From Devosia sediminis (GTDB taxonomy: Bacteria > Pseudomonadota > Alphaproteobacteria > Rhizobiales > Devosiaceae): a stretch of 64,000 nucleotides of DNA. The stretch spans positions 992,001 to 1,056,000 of the forward strand of contig NZ_JAEKMH010000002.1 of the NCBI RefSeq assembly GCF_016411825.1, in the 5' to 3' direction. Position numbers and translations under genes: made by a program. The notes under the pieces are model-generated. The model worked only from the letters and a program-made list of their open reading frames with translations, did no database searches and was not told the origin of the DNA. This document shows positions 26,695 through 34,316 of the stretch, piece by piece. Every line of letters begins with the position of its first letter. The first letter of the stretch is position 1.

Positions 26695-27843
26695 GTGAGC
26701 GCCGCCATGCAGTGCGATTACTTCGATCGCGGAGTCTGCGGCACGTGCACCCTCATGGGCACGCCCTACGACGTCCAGCTTGCTTCCAAGATTGCTCATG
26801 CGCGCACGCTTCTCGCGTTCTGGCCCGACGCAGTCTGGCTCCCGCCCATGCAAAGCCGCCAAAGCGGCTTCCGCAACAAGGCCAAAATGGTCGTCGGCGG
26901 TACGGCCGAAAGCCCGACCCTCGGTATTCTCGACGCCACCCAGCACGGGGTCGATCTCACCCTCTGCGGCATCCTTTCCCCTGGTCTTCGCGCTGCCTTC
27001 GCGCCCATAGCCGCCTTCATTTCCCGCGCCCGCATCACCCCTTATGACGTGCCCACCCGCCGCGGCGAACTCAAGCATGTCCTCCTCACCCAGTCGCCCG
27101 ATGGCGAACTGGTGCTGCGTTTCGTGCTCCGCTCCACCGAGCCGCTTGGCCGCATTCGCAAACACCTGCTGGGCCTGTTGGCCGATCTGCCAAACCTCTC
27201 GGTCGTTACGGCCAATCTGCTGCCCGAGCACAAGGCCGTCCTTGAGGGCGACGAAGAGATCGCCCTCGCCGGTGACGAGACCCTGGCCATGCGTCTCGGT
27301 GATCTCGTCCTGCATCTTCGCCCGGCCAGCTTTTTCCAGACCAATACCGACATTGCCATGGGTCTATACGCCCAGGCCCGCGAGTGGATCGATGAGGTCG
27401 GCGCCCGCTCCGTCTGGGACCTTTATTGCGGGGTAGGGGGCTTTGCCCTCCATGTCGCGGCGCCCGGCCGCCTTGTGCACGGTGTCGAGGTCAGTGCGCC
27501 GGCCGTCGAGTCGGCCCGATTGAGCGCCGTGGAAGCCGGCCTCTCCGGCGTAACCTTCGAGGTGGGCGACGCCACAGCCCTCGACGCGGGCGACACGCCC
27601 GACGCCATCATCGTCAACCCGCCGCGCCGCGGCCTTGGCGATCGCCTCTGCGCGACGCTGGAAGCGTCCGGGGCGCCCACCATCGTCTATTCGAGTTGCA
27701 ACGCGACCACGCTCGCCCGCGACATCGCCGCCATGCCCTCCTATGCGCCGCAACGCATCCGCCTCTTCGACATGTTCCCGCAGACTGACCACTACGAAGT
27801 CATGGTGCTGCTGTCGCGCCGCTCCACCTCAAATTATACATGA
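26695..27843 (+). CDS. rlmC: 23S rRNA (uracil(747)-C(5))-methyltransferase RlmC-like
   Basis: This protein of about 382 residues aligns by eye with E. coli RlmC (RumB) over its whole length. The N-terminal iron-sulfur cysteines are MQCDYFDRGVCGTC plus LTLCGIL. GFRNKAKMVVGG, RGELKHVLLTQS and FFQTN follow. The SAM site is WDLYCGVGGFALH, the catalytic region is VNPPRRGLG and YSSCNATTLARD, and the tail is FDMFPQTDHYEVM. It methylates C5 of a 23S rRNA uridine. GTG at 26695 follows GGTGGATGCAGCC; ATG 26707 is the E. coli-like start and earlier starts fall in the hairpin. The stop overlaps a RirA box. Confidence 0.88.
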   Translation: MSAAMQCDYFDRGVCGTCTLMGTPYDVQLASKIAHARTLLAFWPDAVWLPPMQSRQSGFRNKAKMVVGGTAESPTLGILDATQHGVDLTLCGILSPGLRAAFAPIAAFISRARITPYDVPTRRGELKHVLLTQSPDGELVLRFVLRSTEPLGRIRKHLLGLLADLPNLSVVTANLLPEHKAVLEGDEEIALAGDETLAMRLGDLVLHLRPASFFQTNTDIAMGLYAQAREWIDEVGARSVWDLYCGVGGFALHVAAPGRLVHGVEVSAPAVESARLSAVEAGLSGVTFEVGDATALDAGDTPDAIIVNPPRRGLGDRLCATLEASGAPTIVYSSCNATTLARDIAAMPSYAPQRIRLFDMFPQTDHYEVMVLLSRRSTSNYT

Positions 27844-27855
27844 CATTCAATATCA
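27841..27855. promoter_or_regulatory. RirA-type iron operator (TGA-N9-TCA) of the tandem binding-protein array
   Basis: TGA-cattcaata-TCA is 41 bases before the first binding-protein start. Its TGA is also the rlmC stop codon. It matches the RirA operator core. Confidence 0.6.
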
Positions 27856-27895
27856 CCTTTTGTAAGGAGAGCTATCTCCACGCAATGGGTGACCC

Positions 27896-28870
27896 ATGTC
27901 TCTCCGCTCCGTTCTCGTTTCCGCCGCCATCCTGCTCGCGGCGCCCGTGGCCGCCCAGGCGCAGGCCTTTCCCGTTACGCTCGAGCATGTCTGGGGCTCG
28001 ACCACCATCGAAGCGGCGCCACAACGTGTCGTTACCTGGGGGTGGGGCAATGAGGACGCGGCCATCGCGCTTGGCGTCATTCCGGTCGGCATGCCCTTCC
28101 AGTCCTATGGCGGCGGCGAAGACGGCATCCAGCCCTGGATCGAGGACGCTCTGGCCGCTGCCGGCGCTGCAACGCCTGTCATCCTCGACAATGCCGGGGA
28201 ACCGCCTTTCGAGCAGATTGCCGCCCTCGAGCCCGACCTGATCCTCGCCGTCTTCTCCGGCGTCACCGAAGAGCAGTATGCGCTGCTCTCGGCCATCGCC
28301 CCGACCGTCGCTTATACCGGTGACGCCTGGTCCACCCCATGGCAGGACGTCACCCGCCAGGTCGGCGCCGCGCTCGGCAAGGCCGACGAAGCCGAAGCGA
28401 TGGTCGACGAAACCGAAGCCTGGCTGGCATCCGAATTCGCCAAGTATCCGGAACTGGCCGAAGTCACCTTTGCCAGCGCCAATGACTATGACGGCGCGAT
28501 GGCTGTTCTGGCCCCACTAGATGCCCGTATAAAATTCCTCACGGATCTCGGCATGACGCTCGACCCGAGTGTGGCTACTCTCGCGCCCGATGACGGGCAG
28601 TTCTACTATCCGCTCAGCTATGAACTCTTCGATCAGCTCGAAGCCGATATCTTCGTGACCTATAACGAGGAACAAGCCGCGCTCGACACCTGGCTGGCGA
28701 CGCCGCAAGCCCAGACCTATCCGCCGATCGTCGATGGCGGCCTTGCCGCGCTGGTCGGCACCGAGAATGTCGCCGCCGTGTCTCCGCCCAGTGCCCTGTC
28801 GCTGCGCTGGGGGTTTCCGACTTATCTTGAGGTCCTCGCCACCGCAGCGCAAGCTGTAACGAACCGTTGA
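27896..28870 (+). CDS. Siderophore-binding periplasmic protein, tandem copy 1
   Basis: This 324-residue PeriBP_2 protein has the signal peptide MSLRSVLVSAAILLAAPVAAQAQA. Subfamily marks are STTIEAAPQRVVTWGWGNEDAAIALGV, LEPDLILAVFSGV and SPPSALSLRWGF. It should bind a ferric siderophore or heme-like ligand. No permease or ATPase is adjacent. The ATG at 27896 is set by the signal peptide, although the best Shine-Dalgarno (AAGGAG at 27864) lies 27 bases upstream, so translation initiation may be unusual. It is the first gene of a four-paralogue array, 25 bases before copy 2. Confidence 0.9.
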   Translation: MSLRSVLVSAAILLAAPVAAQAQAFPVTLEHVWGSTTIEAAPQRVVTWGWGNEDAAIALGVIPVGMPFQSYGGGEDGIQPWIEDALAAAGAATPVILDNAGEPPFEQIAALEPDLILAVFSGVTEEQYALLSAIAPTVAYTGDAWSTPWQDVTRQVGAALGKADEAEAMVDETEAWLASEFAKYPELAEVTFASANDYDGAMAVLAPLDARIKFLTDLGMTLDPSVATLAPDDGQFYYPLSYELFDQLEADIFVTYNEEQAALDTWLATPQAQTYPPIVDGGLAALVGTENVAAVSPPSALSLRWGFPTYLEVLATAAQAVTNR

Positions 28871-28895
28871 CCGATCAGCGCCTTAGGAGCGTCAG

Positions 28896-29876
28896 ATGAA
28901 TCACTTTGTGAGCATTGTAGGTGCGACTTTCCTCGCGCTTGCGGCGGCAACCGTGCAGGCCCAGGATTTCCCGGTCACCCTGCCTCATGCCTATGGCGAG
29001 ACCACAATCCCCGCCAAGCCGCAGCGCATCGTCACCTGGGGCTGGGCTGGCCAGGATGCCGTCATTGCCCTGGGTGAAGTCCCCGTCGGCATCCCGTTCT
29101 TCGGCTATGGCGGCGACGAGAATGGCGCCCTGAACTGGACAAAGGATGCCGTGGCCGAGCTTGGCGCCGACTTCCCCACCATTCTGCCCGATACCGGCCG
29201 CGAGCCGCCCGTGGAGGCCATTGCCGCTCTGCAGCCGGACCTGATCCTCGCTGTCTACTCCGGCATCACCGAGGAGCAATACGATGTTCTGAGCGGCATC
29301 GCCCCGGTCGTCGCTTTCCCCGGCGAACCCTGGGATACGTCGTGGCAGGACACCATCACCATCACCGGTGAGGCCATGGGCAAGAAGGCCGAGGGCGAGG
29401 CCCTGGTCGCCGAACTCGAACAATTCATCGTCGACGAGACTGCCAGATATCCCCAGTTGGCTGGCGCCACCTTTGCGGCCATTTCCGACTATAACGGGCA
29501 GATCGACGTCTTTGCCGAATTCGATAGCCGGGTGAAATTTCTGGTCGATGCGGGTCTCGTCTCGGCGCCCAGTGTCGCCGAACTGGCCAAGACTGCCGGC
29601 CTCAATTTCTCGGTCTTCTCGCTCGCCTATGAGGTCTTCGACGACCTCACCGCCGATGTATTGGTGTCCTACTTCGAAACCGAGGACGACAAGGCCGCCT
29701 TCTTCGCCAACCCCGTCATTGCCCTGCATCCGCAGGTTGCCGAGGGCGCCGTGGCCAGCGTCGTCGGCGCCGAACTCATCAATTCGATCTCCCCGCCCAG
29801 CGCGCTCTCGCTCAAGTGGGGCTATCCAAAGTATATCAAGCTCATCGCCGACGGCGTCACTGCCGGAAAGAACTGA
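28896..29876 (+). CDS. Siderophore-binding periplasmic protein, tandem copy 2
   Basis: This 326-residue paralogue of copy 1 has the signal peptide MNHFVSIVGATFLALAAATVQAQ. The same signatures follow: GETTIPAKPQRIVTWGWAGQD, LQPDLILAVYSGITEEQYD and SPPSALSLKWGY. The central and C-terminal lobes differ clearly from copy 1 around the presumed ligand cleft, as expected for a changed ligand range. RBS TTAGGAGCGTCAG precedes the ATG. It is 9 bases upstream of copy 3. Confidence 0.9.
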   Translation: MNHFVSIVGATFLALAAATVQAQDFPVTLPHAYGETTIPAKPQRIVTWGWAGQDAVIALGEVPVGIPFFGYGGDENGALNWTKDAVAELGADFPTILPDTGREPPVEAIAALQPDLILAVYSGITEEQYDVLSGIAPVVAFPGEPWDTSWQDTITITGEAMGKKAEGEALVAELEQFIVDETARYPQLAGATFAAISDYNGQIDVFAEFDSRVKFLVDAGLVSAPSVAELAKTAGLNFSVFSLAYEVFDDLTADVLVSYFETEDDKAAFFANPVIALHPQVAEGAVASVVGAELINSISPPSALSLKWGYPKYIKLIADGVTAGKN

Positions 29877-29885
29877 GGACCCCAA

Positions 29886-30854
29886 ATGCTCAAATCCTTC
29901 GCCACGGCGCTTGTCGCCGCCACTGCTCTGTCCGTCCCGGCCCTGGCCCAGGATGCCTTCCCGGTCACCATCACCCATTCCTTCGGCGAAACCACCATTC
30001 CCGCCGAGCCCATGCGCATCGTCACCCTCGGCTGGTCGGCGCAGGATACCGTCCTGGCGCTGGGCAAGGTGCCGGTCGCCGTTCCCACCAATTCCTATGG
30101 TGGCGATGACAGTGGCGGCTTCCTGCCCTGGACACTCGAGGCCGTGGAAGCCCTTGGCGGCCCGACGCCCGAACTGTTGTCCGAGGCCGAGCCGCCCATC
30201 GAGGCTATCGCCGCTCTCCAGCCCGACTTGATCCTCGCGCCCTATTCGGGCCTCACCCAGGAGCAGTACGACGTCCTCAGCGGCATCGCTCCTGTCGTCG
30301 CCTCCCCGGGCGCGCCTTGGTCGACCAGTTGGCAGGATGTGGTGCTGATTTCGGGCCAGGCATTGGGCAAGTCGGCGGAAGCCGAAGCGCTCCTCGCCGA
30401 GACCGAGCAGTTCATGGCCGATGAAGCCGCGAAATATCACGACCTCCAGGGCACCAGCTTCGCCACGACCATCGGCTATGATGGTCAGGTGGCCGTCCAC
30501 TCGGCCAACGACGCCCGCGTGCAGATGCTGGCCGATATCGGCATGGTGCCCGATGTCGAGATCGAAGGCGCCGATACCTCGGGTGGCTTCTATTCGGTCG
30601 TCTCATTCGAGAATTTCGACATGATCGACGCCGACGTCATCATCTCCTTCTTCGACACCCAGGAAGCCGCCGACGCCTTCTATGCCCAGCCCACGGTGGA
30701 GCTCTCGCCGCAGGTCGAGCGTGGCTCGGTCGCGGCCATTGTCGGGGAAGCCAAGGCCATGTCCATCGGGGCCCTCAGCCCCCTCGGCCTCCGCTGGGGT
30801 TTTCCTGACTATATCGCCGATATCGCCGCAGCCGCTGCCGCGGCCAAGAACTGA
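29886..30854 (+). CDS. Siderophore-binding periplasmic protein, tandem copy 3
   Basis: This 322-residue paralogue has the signal peptide MLKSFATALVAATALSVPALAQD. It keeps GETTIPAEPMRIVTLGWSAQD, LQPDLILAPYSGLTQEQYD and LGLRWGF, but the otherwise conserved PVGMPF reads PVAVPT. RBS TGAGGACCCCAA precedes the ATG nine bases after the previous stop. Part of a single transcription unit with copies 1, 2 and 4; no cognate permease nearby. Confidence 0.9.
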   Translation: MLKSFATALVAATALSVPALAQDAFPVTITHSFGETTIPAEPMRIVTLGWSAQDTVLALGKVPVAVPTNSYGGDDSGGFLPWTLEAVEALGGPTPELLSEAEPPIEAIAALQPDLILAPYSGLTQEQYDVLSGIAPVVASPGAPWSTSWQDVVLISGQALGKSAEAEALLAETEQFMADEAAKYHDLQGTSFATTIGYDGQVAVHSANDARVQMLADIGMVPDVEIEGADTSGGFYSVVSFENFDMIDADVIISFFDTQEAADAFYAQPTVELSPQVERGSVAAIVGEAKAMSIGALSPLGLRWGFPDYIADIAAAAAAAKN

Positions 30855-30873
30855 AGACCAAGGAATACTACCA

Positions 30874-31854
30874 ATGCTAAAGACTTTCGCGGTGGCACTC
30901 GCCGCTACCTCGGCGTTCATCGTGCCGGCCATGGCCCAGGACGCCTTTCCCGTGACCATCGAGCATGCGCTTGGCAGCACGACGATCGAAGCCAAGCCCA
31001 GCCGCATCGTCACCTGGGGCTGGTCGGCCCAGGACGTGGTCATCGATCTGGGCATCGAGCCGGTCGGCATGCCCTTCTTTGCCTATGGCGGTGGCGACGA
31101 TGGCGTGCTGCCCTGGACCGAAGAGGCCCTGGCCGAAAAGGGCATGGATCTCCCCACCGTCCTGCCCAACACGCCTGAAGCGCCGCTTGAAGCCATTGCC
31201 GCGCTCCAGCCCGACCTCATCCTCGCGCCCTATTCGGGACTGACCGAGGATGAATACGCGGCGCTGAGCAATATTGCCCCGGTCGTTGCCTTCCCCGAAA
31301 AGCCCTGGTTCGCCAGTTGGCAGGAAGTGGTCACCATGACCGGCAAGGCGCTCGGCCTGTCCGCCGAGGCCGACGCCCTGGTTGCCGAGACCATGGACTG
31401 GATGATCGCCGAACGTGATCTCTACCCGGAAATCGAAGGCACGGTTTTCGCCAATGTCGTCAACCGCAACGATGGCCAGGTTTCGGTCCGCATCGAAGGC
31501 GATCCGCGCGTCCAGCTCTTTGCCGATATCGGAATGGTGCCCGCGGGTGAGGCTCCAGGCGGCTCGCTGGTCGATACCAAGATCGCCTATCTCCTGAGCT
31601 ACGAAAAATTTGACCAGATCCCGGCCGAAATGCTGCTGAGCTTCTTCTCCAACCAGCAGTCGGCCGACGACTTCTTTGCCATGGAGCTGATCCAGCTCTC
31701 CCCGCTGGTCCGGAAAAATGCCTATACCAACCTGGTGGGCGACGAACTGACCATGGCTGTCAGCGGTGCCATCACTCCGGCCTCGCTGCGCTGGGGCTTT
31801 GCCGATGTCATCAAGGAAGTCGGTCGCGCTGCCGCCGCGGCCAAGGCCGAGTAG
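30874..31854 (+). CDS. Siderophore-binding periplasmic protein, tandem copy 4
   Basis: This 326-residue paralogue has the signal peptide MLKTFAVALAATSAFIVPAMAQD, very like copy 3, suggesting the most recent duplication. It keeps GSTTIEAKPSRIVTWGWSAQD, LQPDLILAPYSGLTEDEYA and PASLRWGF. The start at 30874 follows CAAGGAATACTACCA; the upstream in-frame stretch lies inside copy 3 and is not used. It is the last gene of the array and is followed by a hairpin shared with the convergent exported-protein gene. Confidence 0.9.
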   Translation: MLKTFAVALAATSAFIVPAMAQDAFPVTIEHALGSTTIEAKPSRIVTWGWSAQDVVIDLGIEPVGMPFFAYGGGDDGVLPWTEEALAEKGMDLPTVLPNTPEAPLEAIAALQPDLILAPYSGLTEDEYAALSNIAPVVAFPEKPWFASWQEVVTMTGKALGLSAEADALVAETMDWMIAERDLYPEIEGTVFANVVNRNDGQVSVRIEGDPRVQLFADIGMVPAGEAPGGSLVDTKIAYLLSYEKFDQIPAEMLLSFFSNQQSADDFFAMELIQLSPLVRKNAYTNLVGDELTMAVSGAITPASLRWGFADVIKEVGRAAAAAKAE

Positions 31855-31864
31855 ATCCATCAAA

Positions 31865-31889
31865 GCTCCTCCCCGAAAAGGGGAGGGGC
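31865..31889. terminator. Hairpin between convergent genes
   Basis: GCTCCTCCCC and GGGGAGGGGC pair (ten pairs, one T-G) around GAAAA. Placed between convergent genes, it may serve both as a terminator; it also resembles the GGGGAGG-type repeat at 35.3 kb. Confidence 0.5.
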
Positions 31890-31892
31890 TCG

Positions 31893-32768
31893 CTAGAATC
31901 GCGCCGAGTTCATCTCGTCGAACTCTGCCCAGCCTTCGCCCTGGGCTACGTAGCGCCCCGCGCTCTCGTCCCAGCGATATTCCACCGAATAGCTGGTTTC
32001 TCCGGTCATATAGGGACCGTCACCCGCCGGGCACGCCTCATCGGAGGGTTCCAACACGTCGCGGACGATGACCGTAAAATCGCCCTTGCCGTCGCCCTCC
32101 GGCGTCGCCACGACATAGTCGAGATACTGCCTGCGGGTTTCCTCGCAACTGGTGACGTCAAGCGTCAGGATCTGGTCGACCATGGTCAGCCTGCCCTCGA
32201 CCACGTCCACGATAGTGATCGCATTGTAGAACTGGCCGGCATTGCCGTGGCTGTTGAAGCCCAGGATCAGTTCGTGCCCCCAGCCCACCTGAAGGGTCGG
32301 GGGCAGCGCAAATCCCGATTGCCGGTCAAAGCCGATATCGACCACATCCACGAGCTCTGGCGCGCCGGTGACATCAAAGACGGCCAACGCCGCGATCGGC
32401 CCGGCGCTGTTTGGTGCCTCCGCCAGTTCGATCATCAGCGCCAGGTGGGGCTCCCCATCAATGCTGAGCCCAACGCCATTGAAGTCGGCAACCGTAACCG
32501 GCGCAGGGGCTACGACGGTGAAGTCCGGACCCTCGATATGGGGTACGGCTACGTCCTTCTCGACGACGATGAATTCGTCGGTCTCGAGAGCGCCGGGCAG
32601 GGCCATGGCAATCAGCTCTGCATAGGTCGTGTCGCCGATGGCAATGTCGCTGGGAGCAGGCAGCCCGCCGCTTTCCGACTGCCCAAGAGCCGCGGGAACG
32701 GGGCCTAGACAAAGCAGCGCCAGCGCCAAATAATTCCTATTGACGACTAGGCGACTTCCTATGCACAT
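31893..32768 (-). CDS. Exported protein of unknown function
   Basis: This protein of about 291 residues has an N-terminal hydrophobic signal (YLALALLCLGPVPAALGQ) and an acidic, beta-rich mature part. Segments such as APVTVADFNGVGLSI, LMIELAEAP and YNAITIVDVVEG resemble FG-GAP/VCBS-like periplasmic folds. Two cysteines (TSCEET and DEACPAG) may pair. The start is uncertain: ATG 32768 gives a basic n-region, while a TTG at 32729 behind TAGGAATTA would shorten it. With ATG 32768 the gene overlaps the divergent hom start by 8 bases. I do not recognise the family. Confidence 0.55.
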   Translation of the reverse strand: MCIGSRLVVNRNYLALALLCLGPVPAALGQSESGGLPAPSDIAIGDTTYAELIAMALPGALETDEFIVVEKDVAVPHIEGPDFTVVAPAPVTVADFNGVGLSIDGEPHLALMIELAEAPNSAGPIAALAVFDVTGAPELVDVVDIGFDRQSGFALPPTLQVGWGHELILGFNSHGNAGQFYNAITIVDVVEGRLTMVDQILTLDVTSCEETRRQYLDYVVATPEGDGKGDFTVIVRDVLEPSDEACPAGDGPYMTGETSYSVEYRWDESAGRYVAQGEGWAEFDEMNSARF

Positions 32769-34287
32769 GTCCGCCACCATGAGCGATATCCAATCTTTCC
32801 GTCAGTCCGTCGAAGCTTTCATCTCTGCACGGGGTTGGACGCCCACCCGCTTTGGCCGCATTGTAGCAGGCGATCCGCTTTTCGTCTTTGATCTGCGCGA
32901 CGGCCGCGAGCCGCGCAGCGAGACCCGCGCACGCATCCTCAAGGCTATGGCCGAACTGGGCGACACCGACCGCCAGGCGCCTCTGCGCGTCGGCGTCGCT
33001 GGCTTGGGCAATGTCGGCGCGACGCTGGTGCGCATCCTCCAGAAAGATGGCGCCGAGCTGACACGAAAACTTGGCCGCCAGTTGGAAGTGGTTGCCGTTG
33101 CCGCGCGCTCGCGTTCCCGAGACCGCGGCATTGATATTTCTGGGCTCGAGTGGTTCGACGATCCCGTCGCCCTCGCCAAATGGGACGGCATCGACCTTTT
33201 CGTCGAACTCATCGGTGGCGAAGACGGCCCGGCTTTTGCCGCGGTCAAGGCCGCGCTCGAAATTGGCCGTCCGGTGGTCACCGCCAACAAGGCGCTGCTC
33301 GCCAAGCACGGCGTCACCCTTGCACGGCTGGCTGAAGAATCCGGCGCCCAGCTCGGCTTCGAGGCCGCCGTCGCCGGTGGCATTCCCGTCATCAAGACCC
33401 TGCGCGAAGGTTTGGGCTCCGCCCGCATCGCCAAGGTCTTCGGCATCATGAACGGCACCTGCAACTACATCCTCACCCGCATGGGCAATGAAGGCATTTC
33501 TTTCGCCGATTGCCTCAAGGATGCGCAGGCCCTGGGCTATGCCGAAGCCGACCCGACCTTCGACGTCGAGGGCTTCGATACCGCGCACAAGCTCTCGATC
33601 CTTGCCACGCTCTGCTTCGGCTACGAGATCGCCCCCGACAAGATCCGCGTCGAAGGCATTTCCGGCATCACCCAGCACGACATCCAGGTCGCCGCCGACC
33701 TCGGCTACAAGATCAAGCTCTTGGGCATAGCCGAGCGCACCGAAAGCGGTATCGAGCAGCGCGTCCATCCCACCTTCGTGCCCAAGGGCAGCGCCATTGC
33801 CGGCGTCGATGGCGTCATGAATGCCGTGGCGCTCGAAACCGACCACGTGCACGAACTGCTGCTGGCCGGCCCCGGCGCCGGTGGGCCACCCACCGCGTCG
33901 TCGGTACTGTCCGACATTCTCGACATCGCCCGCGGCACCCGCGTGCCGCCGCTCGGCGTGCCCAGCGACGAACTGCTGCCCTATCGCGAAGCGCCCCATC
34001 GTGCCCATGAAGGTGGTTACTATATCCGCCTCAGCGCCAAGGACGTGCCCGGAGCACTGGCCGCCATCGCCACGCGCATGGGGGAAAAGTCGATTTCCAT
34101 CGACAGTGTCATCCAGCGTTCGGATTTGAGTGCCAAAGCCGTGGCGCCCGACGGGTCGCCGACCCGCACCGTGGTGATGATTACTCAACAGACTTTGGAA
34201 TCATCCGTGCGCGAAGCGCTTGCGGAGATCGCCGCGGATGGGTTCATAGTCGGCGAACCACAGCTTATTCGTATCGAGAAGCTCTAG
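32761..34287 (+). CDS. hom: Homoserine dehydrogenase with N-terminal HTH-like domain
   Basis: This protein of about 508 residues reduces aspartate semialdehyde to homoserine (threonine/methionine pathway). Residues 76-508 are a complete enzyme: LRVGVAGLGNVGATL (NADP binding), VTANKALLAKHG, FEAAVAGGIPVIKTLREGL, GIMNGTCNYIL, GYAEADPTFDVEGFDTAHKL and a C-terminal ACT domain (YYIRLSAKDVPGALAAIA). Residues 10-63 look like a small XRE-type HTH domain (FISARGWTPTRFGR..GDPLFVFDLRDGREPRSETRARIL), usually a separate protein. The frame is unbroken. An internal ATG (codon 63) would give the enzyme alone but has AAGG only two bases upstream. Starts at 32767 and 32779 are alternatives. glpX follows after 29 bases. 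Confidence 0.9.
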   Translation: MHMSATMSDIQSFRQSVEAFISARGWTPTRFGRIVAGDPLFVFDLRDGREPRSETRARILKAMAELGDTDRQAPLRVGVAGLGNVGATLVRILQKDGAELTRKLGRQLEVVAVAARSRSRDRGIDISGLEWFDDPVALAKWDGIDLFVELIGGEDGPAFAAVKAALEIGRPVVTANKALLAKHGVTLARLAEESGAQLGFEAAVAGGIPVIKTLREGLGSARIAKVFGIMNGTCNYILTRMGNEGISFADCLKDAQALGYAEADPTFDVEGFDTAHKLSILATLCFGYEIAPDKIRVEGISGITQHDIQVAADLGYKIKLLGIAERTESGIEQRVHPTFVPKGSAIAGVDGVMNAVALETDHVHELLLAGPGAGGPPTASSVLSDILDIARGTRVPPLGVPSDELLPYREAPHRAHEGGYYIRLSAKDVPGALAAIATRMGEKSISIDSVIQRSDLSAKAVAPDGSPTRTVVMITQQTLESSVREALAEIAADGFIVGEPQLIRIEKL

Positions 34288-34316
34288 CCGCCATCGGCGG
34301 AGCTTCAGGGGGACCC

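Noticed and set aside
25327-27315. 662-codon open frame opposite alaC and rlmC
   Set aside because: It crosses two solid plus-strand genes and has low-complexity antisense composition.
28875-30500. 541-codon open frame opposite the tandem binding proteins
   Set aside because: Gly/Asp/Glu-rich antisense frame; the plus-strand genes have signal peptides and ribosome-binding sites.
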